From an uncultured Eubacteriales bacterium (GTDB lineage: Bacteria; Bacillota; Clostridia; Christensenellales; Borkfalkiaceae): a stretch of 64,000 bases of DNA. The DNA is taken from the NCBI GenBank assembly GCA_900543915.1, contig UQTB01000007.1, positions 1 to 64,000 on the forward strand. Reading direction: 5' to 3'. The first letter of the stretch is position 1. Every line of letters begins with the position of its first letter. The notes below the pieces were generated by a model. It was not told the DNA's origin and searched no databases. It worked only from the letters and a program-made list of their open reading frames with translations. Position numbers and translations under genes: made by a program. Positions 16,829-25,940 of the stretch are shown in pieces.

Positions 16829-19800
16829 ATGTTGAGAGAACTTTTAAAACCGCAGGCACTGGGCAGTCCGTTTACGGAGATTGCCGACGCTGTCCGCCAG
16901 GGAATCCCCTCGGCGGTTTTTAACCTGTCTTTTTCCGAAAAGTGCCACGTCGCGTCCATGCTGGACCGCCCCGTCCTGTTCGTCGTCCCGGATACGCTCG
17001 CCATGGAGCGCGCCGCGGAGGAGGTGCGGGGGCTTTCCGGCCGCCGCGCGGTCAAGCTCTATCCGAAGGACGACGTGCTGCTGGATAAGCGCGCATTTTC
17101 CAAATTCAGCCTGTTTAAGCGCATTGCCGCGCTGTGCGAGCTGAAAGCGGGGGCGGATTTTGCGATCGCTACGCCCGAATCGCTGATGCAGCTTTTTCCC
17201 GCGGACGTCAGGACGCTCACCCTGAAAAAGGGCGGCAGCTACGATCTGAAAAAGATCGCTTCCGCCCTCGCCTCGATGGGATACCAGCGGGGGGATTTTC
17301 TGGAGGGGCAGGGGAGCTTCGCCCTGCGCGGCGATATCCTCGATCTGTTCCCCGTGGGAGAGGAAAATCCCTGGCGCATCGACTTTTTCGGGGACGAGGT
17401 GGAGACGCTGAAGCGCATCGACGGGGATACGCGTGAGGGGCTGGGATATGCGGACGCGCTGACCGTCTTTCCCGCGACGGATGTCCTGATCGGAGAGGAG
17501 GAGATCCCCACCCTGACCGCAGAGCTGAGAGCGGAGATGCGCCGGCACAAAAACGCGGACGCCGCAGCCCGCGTACGCGTGCGCGCGCAGGAGCTGATCG
17601 ACGCGCTGGAAAGCGGAGCCGCGGCGGATTTCGGCGCGCTCATGCCCCTTTTGGTCAACACGACGGCGGACATATTCGACTATCTCCCCGCGGAGACTGC
17701 GGTCGTGTTCGACGAGCCGAAGCGCCTGTCCGAGGCGTTCGACCGGCTCGTCAAGGAGCATATCGAGCGCTATGCGGGCATGGCGGAACGGGGAGAAGCC
17801 TTCACGTTCGCCGCCCGCCAGTACGCCGACAAAAACGAGGTTTTAGGGGCGCTTTCCGCTCGCCGCGCACTCGCCGTGCAGACGCTGACGACGGCGGTTC
17901 CCTTTTTCAGCCCGTTAAAGACCTTTTCCGTGCGCTCATCCGCGCTGCCGCGCTACCGCATGAAGCTGGATATTCTCAAGGAAGACCTCGGGAACTGGAC
18001 GTTCAACGGGTACCGCGCCGTCGTCTGCACGGGCAATTACGAGCGCGCGGCGGCGCTGTCGGGAGAGCTATCCGACGAGGGAATCCCCTCCTGCATCGAC
18101 AGGCCTGAGACAAAGAAAGGCGTATTGCTCCTGACGGAAGAGCTGGACAGCGGGCTCCTCTATCACGACGCGAAGCTCGTGGTCGTCGGCAGCGGAGATA
18201 TCTATGCGCGGAAAGAGGCGAAAAAGCGGATCAGGAAGAGCCGCAGCGAGTTCTTCAGCGCGCCCGAGGTAGGGGATATCGCCGTACACGAGGTGCACGG
18301 CATCGGGATCGTGCGCGGCACCAAGCGCATTTCCACTTCTTACGGCACAAAGGATTACATCGCGGTGGAGTACGCGGGCGGCGATATTCTCTATGTCCCC
18401 GTCGAACAGATGGACGTGCTCTCCCGCTATCTCGGCGGGGATAAGAAGCCCGCCCTTTCGCGGATCGGCGGCAAGGATTTCGAGCGCGCAAAGCAGAAGG
18501 CGAAGGAGAGCATCCGGAAGATGTCCTTCGACCTCAAGGAACTGTACCGCCTCCGCGCGGAGCGGAAGGGGTTTTGCTTTGAGGAGGACGCCTCTTTACA
18601 GGCGGCGTTTGAGGACGCCTTTGAATTTGACCCCACGGACGACCAGCTGCGCTCGGCCGACGAGATCCGCTCGGATATGTGCAGCGAAAAGGTCATGGAC
18701 CGGCTGCTCTGCGGGGACGTGGGGTTCGGCAAGACGGAGGTCGCCTTCCGCGCGGCGTTCCGCGCGATCGTCAATCACAAGCAAGTCGCGCTGCTCGCGC
18801 CCACTACCATTCTGTCGCAGCAGCATTACAACACGGCGGTCCGGCGCTTTGCGGATTTCGGCGTGGAGATCGCCGTCGTCAACCGCTTCAAAACGGACGC
18901 GCAGCAGGCGGAGATTCTGGCGCGGCTGAAAGAGGGAAAGATCGACCTGATCGTGGGGACGCACCGGCTCTTGTCCGCGGACGTGGGGTTCCGCGACCTC
19001 GGCCTGCTGATTCTGGACGAGGAACAGCGGTTCGGCGTGGAGCATAAAGAGAAGATCAAGCTCCTGAAAAACAACGTCGATACCCTCACGATGACGGCGA
19101 CGCCCATTCCCCGCACCCTGCACATGTCCCTTGCCGGCATCCGCGATATCAGCACCATCAACACGCCGCCGCGCGAGCGCATTCCCGTACAGACGTACGT
19201 GACCGAGGAGACGGAGGGGCTGATCCGCGACGCATTGATCCGGGAACTCTCCCGCGGCGGACAGGCGTTTATCCTCTACAACCGGGTGGAATCCATCTAT
19301 TCGTTCGCTAAAAAAGTGAAGGACATCGTGCCCGAGGCAGGCATCACCGTCGTACACGGGCAGATGGAGGAGAAAAAGCTGGAACGCCACATCGAGGAGT
19401 TTTACGCGGGGAAAACGGACGTTCTCATCTCCACCACCATCATCGAGAACGGCGTGGACCTGCCCCGCGCCAATACGCTCGTCGTCATCGACGCGGACCG
19501 GCTGGGGCTCTCCACCCTCTATCAGCTGAAAGGCCGGGTGGGGCGGAGCAACCGCATGGCGCACGCGTATTTCACCTTCAAGCGGGACAAAGTCCTGAAC
19601 GAAGCGGCGTACAAGCGCCTGACCGCGATCATGGAATTCACCGAGATGGGGAGCGGTTTCAGGATCGCCATGCGCGACCTCGAGATCCGGGGGGCGGGGA
19701 ACGTTCTGGGCAAAGAACAGCACGGCCACATGGACAAAGTGGGGTATGAGCTCTATTCCAAGCTGCTCAAAGAGGAGCTGGGCGAAAAGCCCGCCAAGAA

Positions 19801-20263
19801 CGTGCAGCTGGATATCCGCGTTTCCGCCTATATCCCGGAGGGCTATATCGAAAATTCGGCGGGGCGGATGGACGCTTACAAGGAGATCGCGGAAATCCGC
19901 ACGCTTGCCGACCGGAACCGCGTCGTCGGCGCGCTGGAAGACCTGTACGGAGAACTCCCGCTGGAAGTGGAAAACCTCGTGGAGATCGCTTCCGTCAAGG
20001 CGATGGCGGAGGAGATCGGCGCGGAAGAAGTCCTCTCGGACAAGGGCGCCGCTTCGCTCGTGTTCGATTCCATCGAGCGGTTCGGAAATCTCCTTCTGCA
20101 CGACGCGATGGACCGCTACCGCGGGTACGTCAAGGCGACGGCGGCTGTCCGCCCGACGCTGGAATTTTCCGCGCCGGAAAAAGACGCGGGCGAAATGCTG
20201 GCGCTTTTGAAGGATTTTTTGGCGATTCCGTCCTCGTTTGCAAAAAAATCCGAAAAAAAGTGA
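16829..20263 (+). CDS. mfd: Transcription-repair coupling factor
   Basis: The 1144-residue translocase removes RNA polymerase stalled at DNA lesions and recruits UvrA. In order it has UvrB-like N-terminal domains (GQGSFALRGDILDLFP), the RNA polymerase interaction domain (GDIAVHEVHGIGIVRG), and RecG-type helicase motifs: Walker A LLCGDVGFGKTEVAFRA, LDEEQRFGVEHKEK, TMTATPIPRTLHMSL and LKGRVGRS. The TRCF C-terminal domain follows. Length is normal. It starts 21 bases after pth and is probably co-transcribed with it. Confidence 0.97.
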   Translation: MLRELLKPQALGSPFTEIADAVRQGIPSAVFNLSFSEKCHVASMLDRPVLFVVPDTLAMERAAEEVRGLSGRRAVKLYPKDDVLLDKRAFSKFSLFKRIAALCELKAGADFAIATPESLMQLFPADVRTLTLKKGGSYDLKKIASALASMGYQRGDFLEGQGSFALRGDILDLFPVGEENPWRIDFFGDEVETLKRIDGDTREGLGYADALTVFPATDVLIGEEEIPTLTAELRAEMRRHKNADAAARVRVRAQELIDALESGAAADFGALMPLLVNTTADIFDYLPAETAVVFDEPKRLSEAFDRLVKEHIERYAGMAERGEAFTFAARQYADKNEVLGALSARRALAVQTLTTAVPFFSPLKTFSVRSSALPRYRMKLDILKEDLGNWTFNGYRAVVCTGNYERAAALSGELSDEGIPSCIDRPETKKGVLLLTEELDSGLLYHDAKLVVVGSGDIYARKEAKKRIRKSRSEFFSAPEVGDIAVHEVHGIGIVRGTKRISTSYGTKDYIAVEYAGGDILYVPVEQMDVLSRYLGGDKKPALSRIGGKDFERAKQKAKESIRKMSFDLKELYRLRAERKGFCFEEDASLQAAFEDAFEFDPTDDQLRSADEIRSDMCSEKVMDRLLCGDVGFGKTEVAFRAAFRAIVNHKQVALLAPTTILSQQHYNTAVRRFADFGVEIAVVNRFKTDAQQAEILARLKEGKIDLIVGTHRLLSADVGFRDLGLLILDEEQRFGVEHKEKIKLLKNNVDTLTMTATPIPRTLHMSLAGIRDISTINTPPRERIPVQTYVTEETEGLIRDALIRELSRGGQAFILYNRVESIYSFAKKVKDIVPEAGITVVHGQMEEKKLERHIEEFYAGKTDVLISTTIIENGVDLPRANTLVVIDADRLGLSTLYQLKGRVGRSNRMAHAYFTFKRDKVLNEAAYKRLTAIMEFTEMGSGFRIAMRDLEIRGAGNVLGKEQHGHMDKVGYELYSKLLKEELGEKPAKNVQLDIRVSAYIPEGYIENSAGRMDAYKEIAEIRTLADRNRVVGALEDLYGELPLEVENLVEIASVKAMAEEIGAEEVLSDKGAASLVFDSIERFGNLLLHDAMDRYRGYVKATAAVRPTLEFSAPEKDAGEMLALLKDFLAIPSSFAKKSEKK

Positions 20264-20272
20264 CGAATTGAA

Positions 20273-20301
20273 TTGCAATTTGTCTGCAAATAAGCTATAA
20301 T
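20273..20301 (+). promoter_or_regulatory. Promoter of the PrsA/SurA-like lipoprotein gene
   Basis: TTGCAA at 20273-20278, a 17-base spacer and a perfect TATAAT at 20296-20301. Confidence 0.65.
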
Positions 20302-20342
20302 ATCTAGGTATCTAAATATCTACTCATCGAAGGAGCGAATCA

Positions 20343-22268
20343 ATGAAGAAAAAGATGATATCCGTCGTGACCACGATCATGGCATTTATTTTGGCCATGT
20401 CCGTCTTTGCGGGGTGCGATCTGATCACCGTGAACAACACGCGGGATATGAATCAGGTGGTCGCGACCGTCAAGACCGATCAGGACGCGCCGGAGGAGAA
20501 AATCTATAAAAAGGATATGGTATGGGCGTACATCAGCTACGGATACGTCTACGTGCAGAACTACGGCTATACCCAAGCGGCAACGTTCCAGTTGATTTTC
20601 GACAACCTCGTGGAGTCCAGAATTCTCGTGCAGGAAGCGTGCCGCGTGTTCAACGAGAAGGAAAACAAGAACCTGACCGGCGCCGAACTCTACAATGCGG
20701 AGAATTACCTCGACGAAGAGGAGAAGGCAGAAGCGCTTTACAACACGATCTACTCCATCAACAGTTTGATCGACGGCTTCGAGAACGTCGAGGAAGAAGA
20801 GGAAGAACCCGCGGAAGAGACCACGGAAGAGACGAGAACCGCTCCCACGGACGCGAAGAACTACGAGAAGGAACTCGGGCTGGAGGACTGGAACGAATAC
20901 ATCGCGAAGGGCATCCGCACGGACGAGGATGAGGACGGGAATCCCTCCGTCACCAGAAAGAACGCCTACAACAAGACGCTTAAATTCCTCCAGGGCGAGA
21001 GCCTGTTAGGGGAAGGGTTCGATCTTACCAAGGGCGACATCACCGAGAGCGAGTTCTATCAGAGCACGCTGAAATCCAACTACGAGAGCTTCCTCGTCGA
21101 CAATTACGAAAATTCCATCCGGGACGACGTGATGAGCAAGCTGAGCGCTCAGACGCTCGCGGACAATTACGCGGAAATGTACGAGGCGCAGAAAAACGGC
21201 ACGGTTTCGCAGTCCGATTACGAGACCAGCCTCAGCGAAGCCTCGCTCACGAACCCCGTCGTATACAATCCCTACAGCGGATACGGCTACGTATATAACC
21301 TGCTCCTTTCCATCGACGACTATCAGACGGCGGAGATCGAGGCGATCGATTCCACCGATAAGGCGGAGATTCTCAGGGAGCGGAACGCGATCCTCTCCAA
21401 GACGACGGTGACCGATCTCCGTTCCACCTGGATCACGGCGGGATACGATTTCGATTACGAGACGCTTTCCTTCACGGGCGATTACGCGAAAGCGGAGAAA
21501 GCGCTTCCCTTCCAGGGCAGCGTCACCTGGCTGAACGAGGCGGATAAACCTGCGGACGACAAGGATGACGAAGATTATACCGCGAAATACGAGATCAACT
21601 CCGTCAGGCGCTTCGGCCTGGACGAGTTCATCGCGTTCATGGACGAATATCTGTACGACGGTCCGGTAACGGGAAATAAGACGGAAAAATATTACCGCGA
21701 AGTGGTCAATCCGGTTGCAGAAGAGAACTCCAAGGAATTCCGCAACCGCGTGCAGGATCTGCTGTTCGCGTTCTCCGGAGATCCGGGCTCTCTGAACACC
21801 TATCAGGGCTACGTGATCTATCCGAAAGCGCGCTACAATGAGACGGATAAATACGTCGCGGAATTTACGGAAGCGGCGATCGAGCTCGTCGCCAACGGCA
21901 AGCTGGGAGATTATAAGATCGTCGGCACGGAATTCGGCTATCACATCATGTTTTATTCGGATACCGTCACCGTGAATTCCGGTTATCCCACGCTTTGGGA
22001 GTACCTCGTTGCGATGGGAGAGGCGGACGGGTTCGACAGCCTGGAAGCGTATTACGCGGATATGCTGGCGAATATCGACGACTATGCGGATAAAGAATCC
22101 TATCTCTACACGCTACAGCAGGCATACGTCTCCACCATCGTCACCAATCAGCTGAACGAAGCGCGCGAGGCGATCATTCAGTCCTTCCAGGACGAGGACG
22201 GCGAGTACGTGGCGGAGAAGGGCGTCACCGTTTATAAAGGCAGATTTTCCGACTTGGTCGGAGACTGA
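20343..22268 (+). CDS. PrsA/SurA-like peptidyl-prolyl isomerase lipoprotein
   Basis: A 641-residue lipoprotein: a signal peptide ends at the lipobox FAGC with Cys25. An N-terminal SurA-like helical part (residues about 55-110) is followed by a very acidic linker (EEEEEEPAEETTEETR) and long helices. The C-terminal region near residues 480-550 has GSLNTYQGYVIYP and TEFGYHIMFYSD, which resemble the end of a parvulin domain. This suggests a chaperone or foldase on the outer face of the membrane that helps secreted proteins fold. It is about twice the length of usual PrsA, and the parvulin core is divergent, so activity is unproven. Strong ribosome binding site AAGGAG; own promoter and terminator. 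Confidence 0.7.
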   Translation: MKKKMISVVTTIMAFILAMSVFAGCDLITVNNTRDMNQVVATVKTDQDAPEEKIYKKDMVWAYISYGYVYVQNYGYTQAATFQLIFDNLVESRILVQEACRVFNEKENKNLTGAELYNAENYLDEEEKAEALYNTIYSINSLIDGFENVEEEEEEPAEETTEETRTAPTDAKNYEKELGLEDWNEYIAKGIRTDEDEDGNPSVTRKNAYNKTLKFLQGESLLGEGFDLTKGDITESEFYQSTLKSNYESFLVDNYENSIRDDVMSKLSAQTLADNYAEMYEAQKNGTVSQSDYETSLSEASLTNPVVYNPYSGYGYVYNLLLSIDDYQTAEIEAIDSTDKAEILRERNAILSKTTVTDLRSTWITAGYDFDYETLSFTGDYAKAEKALPFQGSVTWLNEADKPADDKDDEDYTAKYEINSVRRFGLDEFIAFMDEYLYDGPVTGNKTEKYYREVVNPVAEENSKEFRNRVQDLLFAFSGDPGSLNTYQGYVIYPKARYNETDKYVAEFTEAAIELVANGKLGDYKIVGTEFGYHIMFYSDTVTVNSGYPTLWEYLVAMGEADGFDSLEAYYADMLANIDDYADKESYLYTLQQAYVSTIVTNQLNEAREAIIQSFQDEDGEYVAEKGVTVYKGRFSDLVGD

Positions 22269-22283
22269 CCCTGACTTTGAAGG

Positions 22284-22320
22284 AAAAGGCAAAACCGGGC
22301 GTTTTGCCTTTTATTTTTAT
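22284..22320 (+). terminator. Rho-independent terminator after the lipoprotein gene
   Basis: A 12-base stem AAAAGGCAAAAC / GTTTTGCCTTTT around CGGGC, then TATTTTTAT. It lies inside an upstream in-frame extension of the next gene, which argues for the later start at 22322. Confidence 0.88.
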
Positions 22321-22321
22321 C

Positions 22322-22921
22322 ATGATCTTATATTTTGATACCGAAACCACGGGGCTTGCCCCGGGGAAAATCTGTCAGCTGAGCTATCTGATGCAGAGTG
22401 CAGAGGCGGTCGCGGCAAAAAACTTCTTTTTTGCGGTGCCGTATGTCGATCCGGGCGCGGTCGCCGTGCACGGCTTTACGCCGGAGCGCCTCCTCACGCT
22501 CTCGGGCGGCGCCCGGTTTGACGATAAAATCGACGAGATCGAGGCGGATTTTGCCGCGGCGGATCTCATCGTGGCGCACAACATCGCCTTCGACCTCTCT
22601 TTTTTGCAGGCGGAATTTGCGGCGGAGCACCGCGCGTTCGCGCACGGCGAGCCGTTCTGTTCCATGCGCGCTTTTACGCCGCTCTGCGGCCTGAAACGGT
22701 CGGACGGGATTCGGCCGAAGTTTCCCAAGCTGGGAGAACTGTGCGAATTTCTGGATTTGTATCCGTACGATATCACGCGCGCGTCGGCGGAGCGGTTCGG
22801 CGCTTACGCCGCCGCGCACGACGCGCGTTACGACACGGCGGCGCTTTATCTGGCCATGAACGCCGCACGCAGGCGGTTCGCCGAAATCGGGGAGCTGTTC
22901 GACCGATACACAGGAGCATAG
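22322..22921 (+). CDS. DnaQ-type 3'-5' exonuclease
   Basis: A 199-residue DEDD exonuclease domain protein. ExoI motif ILYFDTETTGL, ExoII-like LIVAHNIAFDLSFL and ExoIII-like HDARYDTAALY carry the metal-binding acidic residues. It could be a stand-alone proofreading or nucleic acid trimming enzyme. I use the ATG at 22322; the frame opens at a TTG at 22277, but that start would place a strong terminator hairpin inside the gene. No clear ribosome binding site is seen, so translation may be low. Confidence 0.82.
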   Translation: MILYFDTETTGLAPGKICQLSYLMQSAEAVAAKNFFFAVPYVDPGAVAVHGFTPERLLTLSGGARFDDKIDEIEADFAAADLIVAHNIAFDLSFLQAEFAAEHRAFAHGEPFCSMRAFTPLCGLKRSDGIRPKFPKLGELCEFLDLYPYDITRASAERFGAYAAAHDARYDTAALYLAMNAARRRFAEIGELFDRYTGA

Positions 22922-22928
22922 GAGACAG

Positions 22929-23430
22929 ATGAAGGTGATCGTCGTCGATTCCTGCCTCGAATGGGCAGATATGTATCGCACAGAGGCGCAGGCGATCCGG
23001 GAGATCCTCGGAGAAAACTGCGTCGCCGTCCATCATATCGGCAGTACCGCCGTTCCTGGGCTGCAAGCAAAGCCCGTGATCGATATCATGCCGGTCGTGA
23101 AATCGCTGGCTGCCGTCGATGAGAGGCAGGCGGCATTCATGCGTTTGGGGTATGAATGTATGGGGGAATTCGGCATTCCCGGCCGGCGGTATTTCCGCAA
23201 GGGCGGAGAGAACCGGACGCATCAGATACACGTATTTGCGGAAGCGGACGGAAGAAACGTCGCGCGGCATCTGGCGGTGCGCGACTACCTGCGCGCCCAC
23301 CCGCAGCGCGCGCGGGAATACGGCGCGTTATCCGGAGGATATCGGGGCTTACTGCGACGGGAAGGACGCTTTTGTCCGCGCGCTGGAGCGGGACGCTTTG
23401 ATCTGGCAAAGGGGGAGGGAGAAACAATGA
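22929..23430 (+). pseudogene. GrpB family protein, frameshifted
   Basis: The first 130 residues fit the GrpB/UPF0157 nucleotidyltransferase-like family (HHIGSTAVPGLQAKPVIDI). At about 23320-23328 the frame is lost after AREYGAL. The expected family C-terminus RYPEDIGAYCDGKDAFV continues in another frame from 23326 and ends at TGA 23428-23430. Family members have a few more residues between those points, so a short non-triplet deletion is likely. Reading straight on would fuse GrpB to the next transporter; that fusion is an artefact of the lesion. It could be a real mutation or a sequencing/assembly error. Confidence 0.8.
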
Positions 23431-24395
23431 ACTTTTTTTCGGTCTTTACAAGCGTATTTACGCTCGTGATTCTGATCGTCCCGGGGTATTTGCTCGCGCG
23501 GTTTCGGATGATTCCGGAATCGCTGGCGAAGGGGCTTTCCACGCTGCTGCTCTATGTCTGCCAGCCGATGCTGACGTTTATGAGCTTTCAGAAGACGGCG
23601 TATTCTTCCGAGATCGCGGTCAACATGCTGATCGTCGCGGGCGTCGCGCTGGCGGCGCACCTCGTCATGATTGCGGTCGTCTTTCTGATTTTCCGCAGAA
23701 AGACGGACGCGCGTTACCGCGTCGTGCAGTTTTCCGCAGTGTTCGGCAACTGCGGCTTCATGGGGCTGCCCTTTCTGCAGGCGCTCTTTCCGGATGCGCC
23801 CGAAACGCTCATTTACGGGGCGGTCATCGTGGCGGTGTTTAATTTTTTGAATTGGACGGTGGGCGTCGCTCTTCTGACGGGCGAAAAAAAGCACATGAAG
23901 ATCACGCGGGCGCTTTTCAACCCGACTTCCGTCGCGCTTTTCATCAGCCTGCCCCTCTTTCTGCTGCTGAAACGCCCCCTTGCGGAGCTCTTTGAAGCGG
24001 GCACGTATGCGCAGGCGTTTACGGACAAACTGCTGTTTTCCTTCGATCTGCTCGGGAATACGGTCACGCCGCTCGCAATGATCGTTCTGGGGATCCGCCT
24101 GTCGGAAATGAAGCTGAAAGAAATTTTTGCCAGCGCGCCCGTCTATCTCGCGGCGGCATTCAAGCTCATACTGATGCCGCTTCTGGTGACCCTCATGCTT
24201 CTGCCGCTGTCGCTGGAGCCGCTGGTCGCCTCCGCGCTGTTTTTCGGCCTCTCCATGCCGACGGCAACGAGCGCCGTCCTGTTTTCGGAGCAGTTCGGGG
24301 GAGATTCTCATCTCGCCTCCGCCACGGTCCTGCTGACGACGATTCTTTCCGTGCTGACAATCCCGTTGCTCTTTCTTCTGTTTCAGCTGATCTGA
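23427..24395 (+). CDS. AEC family transporter
   Basis: A 322-residue membrane protein of the auxin efflux carrier (AEC) family with about ten hydrophobic segments. QFSAVFGNCGFMGLPF and the C-terminal LFFGLSMPTATSAVLF are family-like repeats. Relatives move small carboxylates such as malate; the substrate is not visible here. The ATG at 23427 follows GGGAGGGAG and overlaps the original grpB stop in an ATGA, the coupling seen throughout this genome. The upstream in-frame extension is the frameshifted grpB. Confidence 0.85.
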   Translation: MNFFSVFTSVFTLVILIVPGYLLARFRMIPESLAKGLSTLLLYVCQPMLTFMSFQKTAYSSEIAVNMLIVAGVALAAHLVMIAVVFLIFRRKTDARYRVVQFSAVFGNCGFMGLPFLQALFPDAPETLIYGAVIVAVFNFLNWTVGVALLTGEKKHMKITRALFNPTSVALFISLPLFLLLKRPLAELFEAGTYAQAFTDKLLFSFDLLGNTVTPLAMIVLGIRLSEMKLKEIFASAPVYLAAAFKLILMPLLVTLMLLPLSLEPLVASALFFGLSMPTATSAVLFSEQFGGDSHLASATVLLTTILSVLTIPLLFLLFQLI

Positions 24396-24560
24396 AGGAA
24401 GAGATGTGCATAAACATAATGGGCATGCAAAAGTCGGTAGACCAAAAATTGAAAGGCCACAGAAAAGATATATACGCATATATCAAGCGAATTTGAACAA
24501 AAAGAATCGTTAAAACTGTAAAAATATAAAGGTTGTCAACTTGCACAAAAGGCTTTTACA

Positions 24561-24573
24561 ACCAGCTACCCCT
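24561..24573. repeat. Inverted copy of the tRNA-Gln 3' end
   Basis: ACCAGCTACCCCT on the plus strand repeats the T-arm and acceptor end of the minus-strand tRNA-Gln (AGGGGTAGCTGG at 24624-24635) in inverted orientation; 12 bases match exactly. TTGCACAAA-GGC also occurs at 24541-24553 and 24611-24623 as a direct repeat with one mismatch. Confidence 0.6.
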
Positions 24574-24606
24574 AAAAGCAAAAATCGCCAGGAAAAACCT
24601 GACGAT
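24574..24606 (-). terminator. Terminator of tRNA-Gln
   Basis: Read on the minus strand, ATCGTCAGG / CCTGGCGAT with a TTTTT loop and a TTTTTGCTTTT tail, beginning 14 bases after the tRNA CCA end. Confidence 0.8.
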
Positions 24607-24619
24607 CAAATTGCACAAA

Positions 24620-24693
24620 TGGCAGGGGTAGCTGGATTCGAACCAACGATGACGGAGTCAGAGTCCGGAGCCTTACCGCTTGGCGATACCCCT
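24620..24693 (-). tRNA. tRNA-Gln, anticodon CUG
   Basis: On the minus strand the 74-base gene begins AGGGGTATCGCCAAGCGGTA and ends with an encoded CCA. The acceptor stem AGGGGTA/TACCCCT is perfect and the D-arm is normal. The anticodon loop CTCTGAC gives anticodon CTG, and the T-arm has the TTCGAAT loop. The body closely matches glutamine tRNAs of Firmicutes. The CUG anticodon reads CAG codons and would complement a UUG isoacceptor elsewhere. Confidence 0.95.
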
Positions 24694-24721
24694 TTCAGCG
24701 ACGTTCGGAAACATCTGATAT

Positions 24722-24750
24722 AGTATAGCAGATAAATCATTTTTTTTCAA
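24722..24750 (-). promoter_or_regulatory. Promoter of tRNA-Gln
   Basis: On the minus strand TTGAAA (complement of 24745-24750), a 17-base spacer and TATACT (complement of 24722-24727), about 30 bases before the mature tRNA 5' end. Confidence 0.75.
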
Positions 24751-24804
24751 GTATTTGAAGGCATTTTTTTTGAGATTTTTTATGATGCCGCATCGCAAAC
24801 GCAA

Positions 24805-24833
24805 TTGACAAGGAAGAGCCGAAATGATATACT
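24805..24833 (+). promoter_or_regulatory. Sigma-A promoter of the alcohol dehydrogenase gene
   Basis: TTGACA at 24805-24810, a 17-base spacer and TATACT at 24828-24833. Confidence 0.85.
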
Positions 24834-24872
24834 GAAAAAAACGGCGCCGCCGCGGCGCGGGGAGGACGGATC

Positions 24873-25940
24873 ATGCTCGCCTATACATATGCGGAGAAGG
24901 GAAAATTCAGATTGACGCAAAAAGAAAAACCCGTTCTGTTGCAGGAACGCGACGCGATCGTAAAAGTGACGCTGGCGAGCATCTGCACGAGCGACCTCCA
25001 TATCAGACACGGCAGCGTGCCGCGCGCCGTTCCCGGCGTGACGGTGGGGCACGAAATGGTGGGAATTGTGGAGTCTGTCGGCGCGCGGGTAAAAAACGTA
25101 AAGCCGGGAGACCGCGTGACCGTAAACGTGGAAACGTTCTGCAGTTCCTGTTATTTCTGCCGCCGCGGCTTCGTCAACAACTGCACGCATCCGGACGGCG
25201 GCTGGGCGCTGGGCTGCCGGATTGACGGCGGGCAGGCGGAATACGTGCGCGTTCCCTTTGCCGACACGGGATTAAACCGCATTCCCGATACGGTGACGGA
25301 CGAACAGGCGCTGTTTGTCGGCGATATTCTGGCGACGGGCGATTGGGCGGCGAGGATTTCGGAGATCGGGAGGGAAGACACCGTTCTCATCATCGGCGCG
25401 GGGCCGACGGGGATCTGTACCATGCTGTGCGCGCGGCTGAAACGGCCGAAACAGATCGTCATGTGCGAGAAGGACGCGGAGCGGCGCGCATTCGTCCGGC
25501 GGCATTACCCCGAAGTTGCGGTGATTTCTCCGGAAGAAGCGCGGGCGTTTCTTCTTCAAAACAGCTTACACGGCGGCGCGGACGTCGTGATCGAGGCCGC
25601 CGGGGCAAGGGATACCTTCCGCCTTGCGTGGGAATGCGCGCGGCCGAATGCGATCGTGACGATCGTGGCGCTCTACAGCGAAGCGCAGGAACTGCCGCTT
25701 CCGGAGATGTACGGCAAAAATCTCACGTTCAAGACGGGCGGCGTGGACGGCTGCAACTGCGAGGAAATTTTAAAGCGGATCGAGGCGGGAGAGCTGGATA
25801 CTATGCCGCTCATTACGCACGTGTTCCCCCTCAGGGAGATCGATCGAGCGTATGAAGTCTTTGAGGAAAAGCGCGGCGGCGTCATGAAAATTGCGATTCG
25901 CACGGAAGATGACAAAGGAGGAAAGATTCTTGGAATTTGA
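24873..25940 (+). CDS. Zinc-dependent alcohol dehydrogenase (MDR family)
   Basis: A 355-residue medium-chain dehydrogenase/reductase. Catalytic zinc ligands are Cys38 in ICTSDLH and the GHE of TVGHEMVG. The structural zinc site is CSSCYFCRRGFVNNC. The nucleotide-binding IIGAGPTGICT is Rossmann-like. It resembles threonine/sorbitol dehydrogenase-type and NADP-dependent alcohol dehydrogenases, but the substrate cannot be assigned. It has a strong promoter and a GAGGA ribosome binding site. The last codons overlap the start of the GNAT gene. Confidence 0.88.
   Translation: MLAYTYAEKGKFRLTQKEKPVLLQERDAIVKVTLASICTSDLHIRHGSVPRAVPGVTVGHEMVGIVESVGARVKNVKPGDRVTVNVETFCSSCYFCRRGFVNNCTHPDGGWALGCRIDGGQAEYVRVPFADTGLNRIPDTVTDEQALFVGDILATGDWAARISEIGREDTVLIIGAGPTGICTMLCARLKRPKQIVMCEKDAERRAFVRRHYPEVAVISPEEARAFLLQNSLHGGADVVIEAAGARDTFRLAWECARPNAIVTIVALYSEAQELPLPEMYGKNLTFKTGGVDGCNCEEILKRIEAGELDTMPLITHVFPLREIDRAYEVFEEKRGGVMKIAIRTEDDKGGKILGI

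Noticed and set aside
18596..20278. A 560-residue gene antisense to mfd
   Set aside because: Shadow of mfd codon bias; His/Arg/Val-rich composition without domains.
22277..22321. TTG start at 22277 for the exonuclease
   Set aside because: It would translate through a strong terminator hairpin; the ExoI motif begins right after the ATG at 22322.
22929..24395. A 488-residue GrpB-transporter fusion protein
   Set aside because: The GrpB C-terminus is present in another frame, and its stop overlaps the transporter ATG; the fusion results from a frameshift.
24541..24693. Integration (att) site at the tRNA-Gln 3' end
   Set aside because: The repeated tRNA end is inverted, whereas attL/attR copies are direct repeats; no integrase gene is near.
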